A DNA stretch of 62,276 bases, taken from the NCBI GenBank assembly GCA_964477345.1, contig CAYZDL010000009.1, positions 1 to 62,276 on the forward strand, read 5' to 3'. A program made the translations under genes and the position numbers. Under the pieces are notes generated by a model. That model was not told where the DNA came from and made no database searches. It saw only the letters and a program-made list of their open reading frames with translations. This DNA comes from JAJZEO01 sp964477345. GTDB lineage: Bacteria; Chlamydiota; Chlamydiia; Chlamydiales; 2-12-FULL-49-11. Positions 1 to 7,685 of this stretch are shown piece after piece (position 1 is the stretch's first letter; each line of letters starts with the position of its first letter).

Positions 1-1620
1 CTTGATCGATTGGGAGTTCCTTTTAATAGAAAACAAGATGGCTCGATCGATTTTCGTCGTTTTGGGGGAACGCTCTATAAACGAACTGCTTTTGCAGGGG
101 CCTCTACGGGTCAGCAATTACTTTATGCTCTCGATGAAAGGGTTCGTCGTTATGAAACTATGGGAATGATCCAAAAATTCGAACATCACGAATTTAATCG
201 AACAATTATCGATGACGATGGGGTTTGTCGTGGTATCGTGATAACTGATTTATTTACCATGCAGATCATTTCTCTTAAAGCTGATGGTGTTGTCATTGCG
301 ACAGGTGGAAATGGGATGATCTTTAAGTACTCGACTAATTCGACGATTTGTACCGGTGCTGCCAATGGTCGCCTTTTTCGCCAAGGGGTGAAAATTGCGA
401 ATCCTGAATTTATTCAAGTCCATCCTACAGCTATACCTGGTGTCGATAAGTTAAGGTTGATGTCTGAATCGGCACGTGGGGAAGGAGGCCGCATATGGGT
501 CTATGGAGATTCGTCAAAAAAGGTAATGGGACCTGATGGAGCCCATGTGGTTTGTGGCGAAACAGGTCAACCATGGTACTTTTTAGAACAACTTTATCCT
601 GCTTTTGGAAATCTTGTTCCTCGAGATGTTGCGTCTAGAGAGATTATCAATGTCGTCGAGGCAGGACTTGGAATTGAGGGAAAGAGGCAAGTCTACCTTG
701 ATTTGACCCATCTCGATCCCTCGGTTCATCATAAGCTAGAATCGATACTCGACATTTACACAAAGTTCACAGGTGAAGATCCACGCAAGGTTCCGATGAA
801 AATTTTCCCGGCGGTTCACTATACAATGGGGGGAATTTGGGTAGACTTTCCTGCAACGGGTGATCCTGACCGGGCAGAAAGATTTAGACATATGACGAAC
901 ATCCCAGGATTGTTTGCCGCAGGTGAGTGCGATTTTCTTTATCACGGGGCCAACCGACTAGGTGCCAACTCATTATTGTCGTGCATTTATAGTGGAATGG
1001 TAGCCGCTAACGAGGTTGATCGTTTTGCTACTTTGCTGGAAAAACCGTATGAGACTATTTCTTATAAAATTTTCGAAGAGGCAGAAGCAAGAGAAGCTGC
1101 GATTAAACAAGATCTTCTTGAAAGAGATGGAGGAGAAAATGTTCATAAATTGCATGATGAACTTGCCGATATTATGATTGCCGAATGCACTGTCAGGAGG
1201 AGCAATAGAGGTCTTTCCCAAGCGATCGAGAAAATAAAAGAACTCAAAGAGCGAGCAAAAAATATCAGTTTAGATGATAGGGGCCCCATTTTGAATCAAA
1301 CCTATCAGTTTGCCAATCAATTTGAATACATGCTCGATATGGCGCTTTGTATTGCTAAAGCAGCAAAGATGCGTGATGAATTTAGGGGGTCTCATTATAA
1401 ACCAGAGTTTCCTGAGCGGGATGATGAAAATTGGCTAAAGACGACGATTGTTTCTTATGATCCGAACCAGGATGAGCCAGTGATTTCGTATCTACCTGTT
1501 GACATTCGACATCTTGACCCTATAAAAAGAGATTATACGAAGGCTCACAAAGTAAAACCAAAGCTCAAAAACATGCCAGAAAAAATCCCCCTAGTGACAG
1601 AACAGGAATATTGCAGATGA
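1..1620 (+). CDS. sdhA: Succinate dehydrogenase flavoprotein subunit (5' end missing)
   Basis: Flavoprotein subunit of respiratory complex II, which oxidises succinate to fumarate and passes electrons to SdhB at the inner membrane. The frame is open from base 1, so the first TTG at 10 is not the start and the N-terminal FAD-binding segment lies outside the window. The 539 residues present show FIQVHPTA, the SESARGEGGR active-site stretch, HYTMGG and the late GECDFLYHGANRLGANSLL flavin-binding segment, followed by the helical C-terminal domain. The long form resembles the Bacillus/Chlamydia type rather than the E. coli type. The stop overlaps the sdhB start (ATGA), so the two are translationally coupled. 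Confidence 0.96.
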   Translation, partial: LDRLGVPFNRKQDGSIDFRRFGGTLYKRTAFAGASTGQQLLYALDERVRRYETMGMIQKFEHHEFNRTIIDDDGVCRGIVITDLFTMQIISLKADGVVIATGGNGMIFKYSTNSTICTGAANGRLFRQGVKIANPEFIQVHPTAIPGVDKLRLMSESARGEGGRIWVYGDSSKKVMGPDGAHVVCGETGQPWYFLEQLYPAFGNLVPRDVASREIINVVEAGLGIEGKRQVYLDLTHLDPSVHHKLESILDIYTKFTGEDPRKVPMKIFPAVHYTMGGIWVDFPATGDPDRAERFRHMTNIPGLFAAGECDFLYHGANRLGANSLLSCIYSGMVAANEVDRFATLLEKPYETISYKIFEEAEAREAAIKQDLLERDGGENVHKLHDELADIMIAECTVRRSNRGLSQAIEKIKELKERAKNISLDDRGPILNQTYQFANQFEYMLDMALCIAKAAKMRDEFRGSHYKPEFPERDDENWLKTTIVSYDPNQDEPVISYLPVDIRHLDPIKRDYTKAHKVKPKLKNMPEKIPLVTEQEYCR

Positions 1621-2399
1621 ACGGATCAACAAAAGGTGTTTTTACCTTAAAAATATTTCGTGGAGTTCCCGGAGATCAGTTTTGGGAAGAGTTTGAGCTT
1701 GAACGTGCCGATGGATTAAATATCGTTTCAGCTTTGATGGAAATTCAGAAAAACCCTGTGACAAAAGAGGGGAAAAAGGTTGAGCCTGTCGTTTGGGAAA
1801 TGGCCTGTTTGGAAGAAGTGTGTGGCTCATGTTCGATACTGATCAATGGAATTCCAAGGCAAGCTTGTACCGCTCTTGTAGACGAAATCATTAAGAAAAG
1901 CGGCAATACTAAAATTACTTTGGCCCCTTTTTCGAAGTTCCCTTTAGTGCGGGATCTTGTCGTCGATAGAACATCGATGTTTGAATCCCTCAAAGAGATC
2001 AAAGCATGGGTGCCCACAGCAGAGCTACATGCAGAAACCTTTGGTTCTCCCATCCCTCCACACCAGCAGGAGGCGATGTATGTGGAATCAACTTGCATGA
2101 CCTGTGGTTGTTGCCTTGAGGCGTGCCCTCAGGTGAATAATCGCTCTTCATTTGTTGGAGCTGCAACGATCAATCAAGTAAAGCTCTTCAATGCGGGACC
2201 CATTGGTAAAAACCTCAAGAGAGAAAGACTCTTGCGCATGATGCAAAAAGGGGGCATTTCTGAGTGTGGAAAATCGCAAAACTGCGTTCAAGTTTGTCCC
2301 AAGAAGATCCCTCTTACCCAATCGATTGCCGATGTGGGCCACCAGGTCTCCAAAGAATATTTCAAGCTGAAATTCGGCCTTCCTGAGAACGATGATTAA
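1617..2399 (+). CDS. sdhB: Succinate dehydrogenase iron-sulfur subunit
   Basis: Electron-transfer subunit of succinate dehydrogenase, 260 residues. Three cysteine clusters are visible: CLEEVCGSCS plus a downstream Cys for the 2Fe-2S centre, CMTCGCCLEACPQ for the 4Fe-4S centre, and CGKSQNCVQVCPKK for the 3Fe-4S centre. I chose the ATG at 1617 because it overlaps the sdhA stop as ATGA; a TTG at 1611 is a less likely alternative. No membrane anchor gene (sdhC) follows; in this family it normally precedes sdhA and so would lie outside the window. The gene ends seven bases before the convergent lplA, with no clear terminator between them. Confidence 0.96.
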   Translation: MNGSTKGVFTLKIFRGVPGDQFWEEFELERADGLNIVSALMEIQKNPVTKEGKKVEPVVWEMACLEEVCGSCSILINGIPRQACTALVDEIIKKSGNTKITLAPFSKFPLVRDLVVDRTSMFESLKEIKAWVPTAELHAETFGSPIPPHQQEAMYVESTCMTCGCCLEACPQVNNRSSFVGAATINQVKLFNAGPIGKNLKRERLLRMMQKGGISECGKSQNCVQVCPKKIPLTQSIADVGHQVSKEYFKLKFGLPENDD

Positions 2400-2405
2400 G
2401 TAGTT

Positions 2406-3044
2406 CTAAGATAGGTATAGTGATGTAGATATTCGATGTGCAGGGAATGATGAAGGGATCGGTTTGATCTTTACGTCGAAGAGGGTATTTAGATAGCGGA
2501 TAATATTGTTACAAAACTCTTTTTTCGTCAGGTGGGATTTTAAGGTAGTCAGAAAGTCGTCGTGGTTTCTCCCATTTCGGTAGTCGGGTTGTCTTTTCGG
2601 GTTGAGGAGGAGATTCATCTTTTTTGGATCGTAGTCGTAAAGAAAGGTGGTATGATGTAGCCATTTCTCTTTCTTGAGATACTGTGCATTACCGCCAATT
2701 TTTTTATTGCTGAGGGTGTAATCGTTTTCAACTAGAGTGAGATCGAGACCCAAAGCATTGCGATAAAAATCGGCTGTCCAGTGTAAGATCGATTTTGGAA
2801 AGGGTTCAATAGGGAGAGAGTGTCTACTCATAATGAAGGTGGCGAAAAGAGTGTTATCGTCAACATAGACAGTACCACCTCCCGAACAACGGTGAAGAAT
2901 GGGGACGGGGCTAGCTTTAATTTGCGGTAGATCGATCCATTCTTCTGGTGATGAGGAAAGACCCATGACGATGGCGTCGGAAGATCCTGTGTTGAGGATC
3001 ATCCAATTTTGATGATCGGTGCGCAAAAGGGCTTCTTCAAGCAA
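2406..3044 (-). CDS. lplA: Lipoate-protein ligase A family protein
   Basis: Cytosolic ligase or transferase that attaches lipoate to the lysines of 2-oxoacid dehydrogenase E2 subunits or GcvH. It carries the family signature HRCSGGGTVYVD followed by NDYTLSNKKIGGNAQ, where the lysine of KIGG is the expected lipoate/AMP-contacting residue. Coordinates run from the first standard start, a TTG at 3044. However, family-like sequence (LLLFDSKPIHEQLLLEEALLR) continues upstream in frame to an ATA at 3089 that overlaps the previous gene's stop as ATAA, so the real protein is probably 15 residues longer. Last gene of a minus-strand run; in Chlamydia lplA also follows mnmG. Confidence 0.9.
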   Translation of the reverse strand: MLEEALLRTDHQNWMILNTGSSDAIVMGLSSSPEEWIDLPQIKASPVPILHRCSGGGTVYVDDNTLFATFIMSRHSLPIEPFPKSILHWTADFYRNALGLDLTLVENDYTLSNKKIGGNAQYLKKEKWLHHTTFLYDYDPKKMNLLLNPKRQPDYRNGRNHDDFLTTLKSHLTKKEFCNNIIRYLNTLFDVKIKPIPSSFPAHRISTSLYLS

Positions 3045-3085
3045 TAATTGTTCATGAATCGGTTTGGAGTCAAATAAGAGGAGAT

Positions 3086-3574
3086 TTATCGTGTCTCGAG
3101 GGATATGATGTCTCCTGTCTTTACGATGCGGTACTTGATCCCCTGGACAGTTTTTAGGGTGAAAAGCATCAGATAACCTCCTGGCATTGCTTCTACACGA
3201 TTGACATTGGTGATTGTCGATTGATCGCGGAGGACGAAGGTAAGGTTACTTTGTTTAAGATCGCCTAAGGCATTGAAGGCATCGGTCCAGTCTTTGGCGA
3301 CAACATTCGGATCGACGATCATGATGTCAGAAGAGCCGTTGGATGCTGCTGGAGCTGCTTGACGTGCCTGCTCTGCTAGATCCTTTTTTTGTAGATTTGC
3401 AAGTTGCTCTTTTGTGATTGCGTTTGTGACTGCTTGAGAAGCAGTCTTATTTTCTTTGGCGAACATGTTTTTTGATTGGTCTGAAAGGATCATCTTCTCT
3501 TCCCCGCTGGAATCGTCGTTTTGAGCGAAGAGCGGGGCTATCGCAAGAGCCAAAGTGAGGAGAATTTTATTCAT
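3086..3574 (-). CDS. Secreted hypothetical protein, chlamydial type
   Basis: 162 residues with a clear Sec signal peptide at positions 1-17 (short basic start, hydrophobic core, cleavage near LFAQ). An alanine/glutamine-rich charged middle (about 45-80) follows, then a compact C-terminal domain (about 85-162) predicted as beta strands, ending KYRIVKTGDIISLETR. No catalytic motif is recognised. It sits 5 bp after the receiver/GGDEF gene and overlaps lplA by the ATAA junction, so all three are probably on one message. Location and size fit a periplasmic accessory protein, but the function is unknown. Confidence 0.75.
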   Translation of the reverse strand: MNKILLTLALAIAPLFAQNDDSSGEEKMILSDQSKNMFAKENKTASQAVTNAITKEQLANLQKKDLAEQARQAAPAASNGSSDIMIVDPNVVAKDWTDAFNALGDLKQSNLTFVLRDQSTITNVNRVEAMPGGYLMLFTLKTVQGIKYRIVKTGDIISLETR

Positions 3575-3579
3575 TTAGA

Positions 3580-4461
3580 TCATCCCATTTTTATGCAATT
3601 ACCCGATTCTTTAGCTTTCAGAGCGGCGTTTTTGGCATCGTTGATCATTTCATTGATCGAAGTGTGTGGGGGGCGTTTTTGCGCACACAAGCCAATTGAG
3701 AGGGTAAATTGCTCATCTCCGAAGCTTCGGGATAATACATCATTTTTCAGTCTTTCTGCAATCATTAATCCTTTTTTTGCAGAGGTTTCATCTAAGATAA
3801 TTAAAAAATGACTTAAGTTAAGTGCAAAGAGGAGATCCTCACTGGCTAGGGCGGCTCTAACAAAATGACACATCTCTTCATAAATCGCCTCTGTGAGAAG
3901 ATTTTCCTGATCGATGCAGAGAGCCAGGACAGAGATGTACCCACCTTCTTGAAGTTTTTTTTTGATCGGATCCAGCGCGTAGCGGTTTAGTAGGAATCGA
4001 TTTTTCAAACTTCTGGTTTTTTCCTTGCTCATTGGGGTCATTTTCCCCGCAAGAGAATGAAGTTTTGCACTCATTTCATGGTATTTTCCGACATTTTTTA
4101 GTTTATCGAGAATCTCTTTGTCTTCGAGAGGTTCGCGGAGGAAATCGTTCACCCCTGCTTTGATAAGACGATCGATATGAGCTTTTTTTAATTTTCCTGT
4201 GATGACGAGAATTGGCTTGTCTTGATAGTGATTTGTACGACGAATTTCAGTGATGAGGCGGAAAAGATTTTCCCCAAACGGCTTCTCATCTATGACGACC
4301 AGATCTGAGAATATGTATTTTAAGTCGGTAATTTCAAAACCGCTCGCCGCAAGAGGCGTTACGGTATAGTCGTCCGCAAGCTTTTGTTTAAAATAGATGG
4401 GGTAAAATGTCGTATCACTAATGAGAACCAGTGATTTTGAGTGTGAGGTTTTTTCATCCAT
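3580..4461 (-). CDS. Receiver-like domain plus degenerate GGDEF domain protein
   Basis: 293 residues. Residues 9-120 look like a CheY receiver: hydrophobic strand LVVID with Asp58 as candidate phosphoacceptor, then LVITGK and DFLREP, where the usual Lys-Pro of the last strand is Arg-Glu-Pro. Residues 150-293 follow the diguanylate cyclase fold, ending with TLSIGLCAQK and a helix like DAKNAALKAKESGNC. The catalytic GG[DE]EF turn is replaced by NLSHF, so cyclase activity is not expected. The start is ATG 4461, overlapping the MFS gene by 8 bp; an in-frame TTG at 4479 is also possible. It may be a sensor or scaffold; no partner kinase is visible here. Confidence 0.82.
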   Translation of the reverse strand: MDEKTSHSKSLVLISDTTFYPIYFKQKLADDYTVTPLAASGFEITDLKYIFSDLVVIDEKPFGENLFRLITEIRRTNHYQDKPILVITGKLKKAHIDRLIKAGVNDFLREPLEDKEILDKLKNVGKYHEMSAKLHSLAGKMTPMSKEKTRSLKNRFLLNRYALDPIKKKLQEGGYISVLALCIDQENLLTEAIYEEMCHFVRAALASEDLLFALNLSHFLIILDETSAKKGLMIAERLKNDVLSRSFGDEQFTLSIGLCAQKRPPHTSINEMINDAKNAALKAKESGNCIKMG

Positions 4462-5638
4462 ACTTTCCCACCTTTCCAAAGCAAAACCAGATCAAGGCGG
4501 CTATTTGGAGAAGGATAATCAAACAAAAAGAGAGGAGAATGCTTGATCGTGAAACTAATCCAAAGAGGCATTGGAGTAGAAAAGTGCCGGCGTAGACAAT
4601 CAGGTTAACACCTGTCGATGAGCGACCAGCGTATTCACTAGGGAAGTGTAGAGTAATCGACGTAAAACCTAGTAGAGGGATAAAGCTAAAAAAGGCAAAT
4701 ATCGACCACAAAAGATAACTATCGGGCCATATTCTTAAAACGATGACTACTTGGGAGAGAATCGAAATAGCAACACCAATTCCCATGGCCCACTCAAGAT
4801 TTCCTCTAAATCGAGAGAAGAGAGAGACGATAAAAGAAGTGATAGGGGCTGCAGCGACTAAAACTACTCCAATTACGAGAAGAAGAAGTGAAATTTTTTC
4901 CCGTGAAACCTCTCCTGCATATTCCATCCAAGGAAAAATCCAATAACTTTGCATGATTAAAAGTGAACCCAGCGAAGTTAAAAGAAGAGGGGTGACTTTC
5001 CAAAAATACCGATCCTGGAAGATTACCCTTAGTCCTTTAAAATGTTCTATAAATGCGAGATGATCTGTATGCATTTTAGGATCAGGGACTAAAGCTAAAA
5101 TTCCAATTGCGATTAAAAGTGTAATGACCCCAAGGGTGATGGCTACAGTTTGCCATGAGGAGGCATTCACGAATGCCAAAGTGGGTGAAGCGCTCATGAT
5201 GGCTCCGATACTTCCAAGGCCAAAGATCAGACTGTTGAGCATTGGGAGCTCTTCATTATTGAACCAGATACGGTTGGCTGCAAAGGCAATCATTAATCCT
5301 CCTCCAACTCCAAAACCGATCATTAATAATCCTAAGGTTAGAAAGATAGAGCTATTGACGCAACCAAAGAGGATCGATCCTCCACCAGCAATGAAGAATA
5401 AAACTGCCTGAACTCGCCTTGGGCCGTACCTATCAGTAAAGACCCCCGCAGGAACTTGCGAGAGAGCGAAAAAAAGAAAATAAGTCGATATAATCATCCC
5501 CATTTTGATTGGGGAGATGCCTAAATCATCTTCAATGAAGGGGGAAAGCACCGCGGTCATTGTTCGGAAATAGTTCGAAATAAAGTACCCTAAGACAAAG
5601 GGAATAAAAATCTTCACGATCCGCTCAGCAAAAGTCAT
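4454..5638 (-). CDS. Major facilitator superfamily transporter
   Basis: 394 residues with about twelve hydrophobic segments, the typical MFS size. The loop between helices 2 and 3 carries the MFS signature as GVFTDRYGPRRVQ, and a glycine-rich helix 4 reads GFGVGGGLMIAF. A charged central loop (PDPKMHTDHL, about residue 190) separates the two six-helix halves. Substrate cannot be told from sequence; the nearest general class is the nitrate/anion or organic-acid type with ISPIKMGMIIS early in the protein. It is transcribed away from mnmG with a 39-bp gap and overlaps the downstream receiver/GGDEF gene. Confidence 0.88.
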   Translation of the reverse strand: MTFAERIVKIFIPFVLGYFISNYFRTMTAVLSPFIEDDLGISPIKMGMIISTYFLFFALSQVPAGVFTDRYGPRRVQAVLFFIAGGGSILFGCVNSSIFLTLGLLMIGFGVGGGLMIAFAANRIWFNNEELPMLNSLIFGLGSIGAIMSASPTLAFVNASSWQTVAITLGVITLLIAIGILALVPDPKMHTDHLAFIEHFKGLRVIFQDRYFWKVTPLLLTSLGSLLIMQSYWIFPWMEYAGEVSREKISLLLLVIGVVLVAAAPITSFIVSLFSRFRGNLEWAMGIGVAISILSQVVIVLRIWPDSYLLWSIFAFFSFIPLLGFTSITLHFPSEYAGRSSTGVNLIVYAGTFLLQCLFGLVSRSSILLSFCLIILLQIAALIWFCFGKVGKYG

Positions 5639-5677
5639 ACAATTGGCTCCTTAAATAAAAAGAAGCAAAGAAGATAT

Positions 5678-7495
5678 TTATGAAGAAAGTGCAATCAAGA
5701 GGATCGAAATATCGGCAGATGTAATCCCTTCAAGTCTAGACGCTTGTCCCAAGTGATCGGGCTTAACTTTCTTTAATCGTAGCCGGGCTTCATTGCTCAA
5801 GCCAACTACGGTGTCGTAATCGAAACTTAGTGGGATCGAATGATGGTCTAGTTGTTCAAGCTTTTTAATTTCACGGCTTTGTCTTTCAATATACCCCTCA
5901 TACCGAAGCTCAATTTCAATTTGCTCGGTTACCTCAAAAGGAAGATCATAGACCGACTCTTGATACAGTTCTTGGAGCTGTTTGTAGCTAAAATCAGGCC
6001 GCTTAAGCAAGGAGGAAAGTGGGTGGACCTTTCCCTCGAAATATTTGCTTACTCCTTTTAGGTGGGCGATGGTTTGGTTGATAGCATCTCTCTTCTGGCA
6101 AAATTTTTCATACCGGGCCTCATCGATTAATCCCAGCTCGTAACCATATTGTCTTAAACGGAGATCGGCATTATCTTGCCTAAGAAGAAGACGGTGTTCG
6201 GCACGACTTGTAAACATCCGGTAAGGTTCTTTGAGATCTTTCGAAACGATCTCTTCGATCATGACTCCAATATAGGCTTCTGACCGCTTGATGATGAAAG
6301 AACTCTCTCCCCGAATCTTTCTCACAGCATTGATGGCGGCAATCAACCCCTGAGCAGCAGCCTCTTCATAACCAGTAGTTCCATTGATTTGCCCGGCAAG
6401 ATAGAGCCCCTCGATAGTCTTAGTCTCTAATGAAAGTTTCATTTGACCACTTGTAATCACGTCATATTCGATTGCGTAGCCAGGTCTGATGATTTCGGCA
6501 TTCTCCATTCCGGTGATTGAGCGAATCATCGCTACTTGCACATCGAAAGGAAGCGATGTCGAAATCCCATTTACGTACATTTCGTTTGTTGAAAGCCCTT
6601 CAGGCTCAAGGAAAATTTGATGCCTTTCGCGGTGGCCAAAACGGACCACTTTATCTTCAAAGGAAGGGCAGTAACGGGGGCCGACCGATTGAATTTTCCC
6701 TGAATACATCGGCGATCGAGAAAGGTGTTCTAGAGCGATCTCTTTCGTTGCTTTTGTCGTATAGGTAATCCAGCAGGAAAGCTCCGGAAGACGAGGTTCG
6801 GGTTCATCATACGAAAAAGCAACTCCTTCATCACCAGGCTGTTCTTCCATTACTGATGTATTGATCGATCTTGAATTAATTCGGACCGGAGTTCCCGTCT
6901 TTAGACGCCCCAGAGAGAAACCAAGATCTTTTAGCTGCGCCGAAAGGCCCACGGATGGTTTATCCCCAGCTCGCCCCCCTGCAAAATTGATATCACCAAT
7001 ATGAATCAAACCCTGCATGAAGGTTCCTGAAGAAATAATAACACTTTTGCTTAAATAGGCGATTCCTTCTTGAGTCTCAACGCCAACAACCCTTTCCCCT
7101 TGAATCAAGAGGTGCATTGTTGTCCCCTGCATTAAGGAAAGATTGGGGGTGTTTTCAAGAACTCGTTTCATTTCGATCGAGTAGCGAGCCCGGTCAGATT
7201 GGCACCGGGGCGACCAGACAGCTGGTCCCTTTGATCGATTAAGCATTCGGTAATGAATAGCAGTTCGGTCTGCCACCTTACCCATGATCCCCCCCAAAGC
7301 GTCGATTTCACGGACAATGTGTCCCTTGGCCGTTCCCCCTACTGCAGGGTTGCACGACATCTTCGCGATGGTATCGAGATTCATGGTAAGTAAGAGCGTC
7401 TTGGCGCCCATGCGGGCTGAAGCATGGGCCGCCTCGCACCCTGCGTGGCCAGCACCCACAACGATTACATCGAATGGCTCCGGATAAGTCCACAT
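5678..7495 (-). CDS. mnmG: tRNA uridine-5-carboxymethylaminomethyl modification enzyme MnmG
   Basis: FAD protein that, with MnmE, installs carboxymethylaminomethyl groups on U34 of certain tRNAs, supporting accurate reading of A/G-ending codons. The N terminus shows the dinucleotide-binding motif VVGAGHAGCEAA, followed by the MnmG signatures CNPAVGGTAKGH and GPRYCPS, a later GLYLAGQINGTTGYEEAA and the TSRAEHRLLLRQDNADLRL segment. At 605 residues the length is typical. It is preceded by the tiny ribosomal-type gene and dnaB and followed by the MFS gene, retaining the dnaB-mnmG order seen in Chlamydia. mnmE is not in the window. Confidence 0.97.
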   Translation of the reverse strand: MWTYPEPFDVIVVGAGHAGCEAAHASARMGAKTLLLTMNLDTIAKMSCNPAVGGTAKGHIVREIDALGGIMGKVADRTAIHYRMLNRSKGPAVWSPRCQSDRARYSIEMKRVLENTPNLSLMQGTTMHLLIQGERVVGVETQEGIAYLSKSVIISSGTFMQGLIHIGDINFAGGRAGDKPSVGLSAQLKDLGFSLGRLKTGTPVRINSRSINTSVMEEQPGDEGVAFSYDEPEPRLPELSCWITYTTKATKEIALEHLSRSPMYSGKIQSVGPRYCPSFEDKVVRFGHRERHQIFLEPEGLSTNEMYVNGISTSLPFDVQVAMIRSITGMENAEIIRPGYAIEYDVITSGQMKLSLETKTIEGLYLAGQINGTTGYEEAAAQGLIAAINAVRKIRGESSFIIKRSEAYIGVMIEEIVSKDLKEPYRMFTSRAEHRLLLRQDNADLRLRQYGYELGLIDEARYEKFCQKRDAINQTIAHLKGVSKYFEGKVHPLSSLLKRPDFSYKQLQELYQESVYDLPFEVTEQIEIELRYEGYIERQSREIKKLEQLDHHSIPLSFDYDTVVGLSNEARLRLKKVKPDHLGQASRLEGITSADISILLIALSS

Positions 7496-7515
7496 CAGGG
7501 TTACCTATAGTTTAA

Positions 7516-7602
7516 CTATTTTTTATGACGGTCTCTGCGACTGCGCTTCTTACGCTTATGCTTATTCATCTTCAGCTTGCGTTTTTTCTTAACGGAAGAC
7601 AT
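7516..7602 (-). CDS. Small basic ribosomal-type protein (AURKAIP1/COX24 domain)
   Basis: A 28-residue, extremely basic peptide starting MSSVKKKRKLKMNKHKRKKR and ending in RRDRHKK. The KxxKMNKHKRKKR pattern is that of the AURKAIP1/COX24 domain, the family of mitochondrial small-subunit protein mS38, also found as tiny ribosome-associated proteins in Bacteroidota and some other bacteria. A strong ribosome-binding site (AAGGAG, then CTTT) precedes the ATG at 7602. It lies between dnaB and mnmG on the same strand. The role in the small ribosomal subunit is inferred from the family; automated callers would probably miss the gene because of its length. Confidence 0.8.
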   Translation of the reverse strand: MSSVKKKRKLKMNKHKRKKRSRRDRHKK

Positions 7603-7685
7603 AAAGCTCCTTGGTTGTGGCGCATTATACACAAGAGGGAAAATTACGTAAATTTAAATAATTACTTTGTGAAAAATTGATCAGC

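Noticed and set aside
1745..2098. 117-codon minus-strand frame opposite sdhB
   Set aside because: Shadow of conserved iron-sulfur protein codons.
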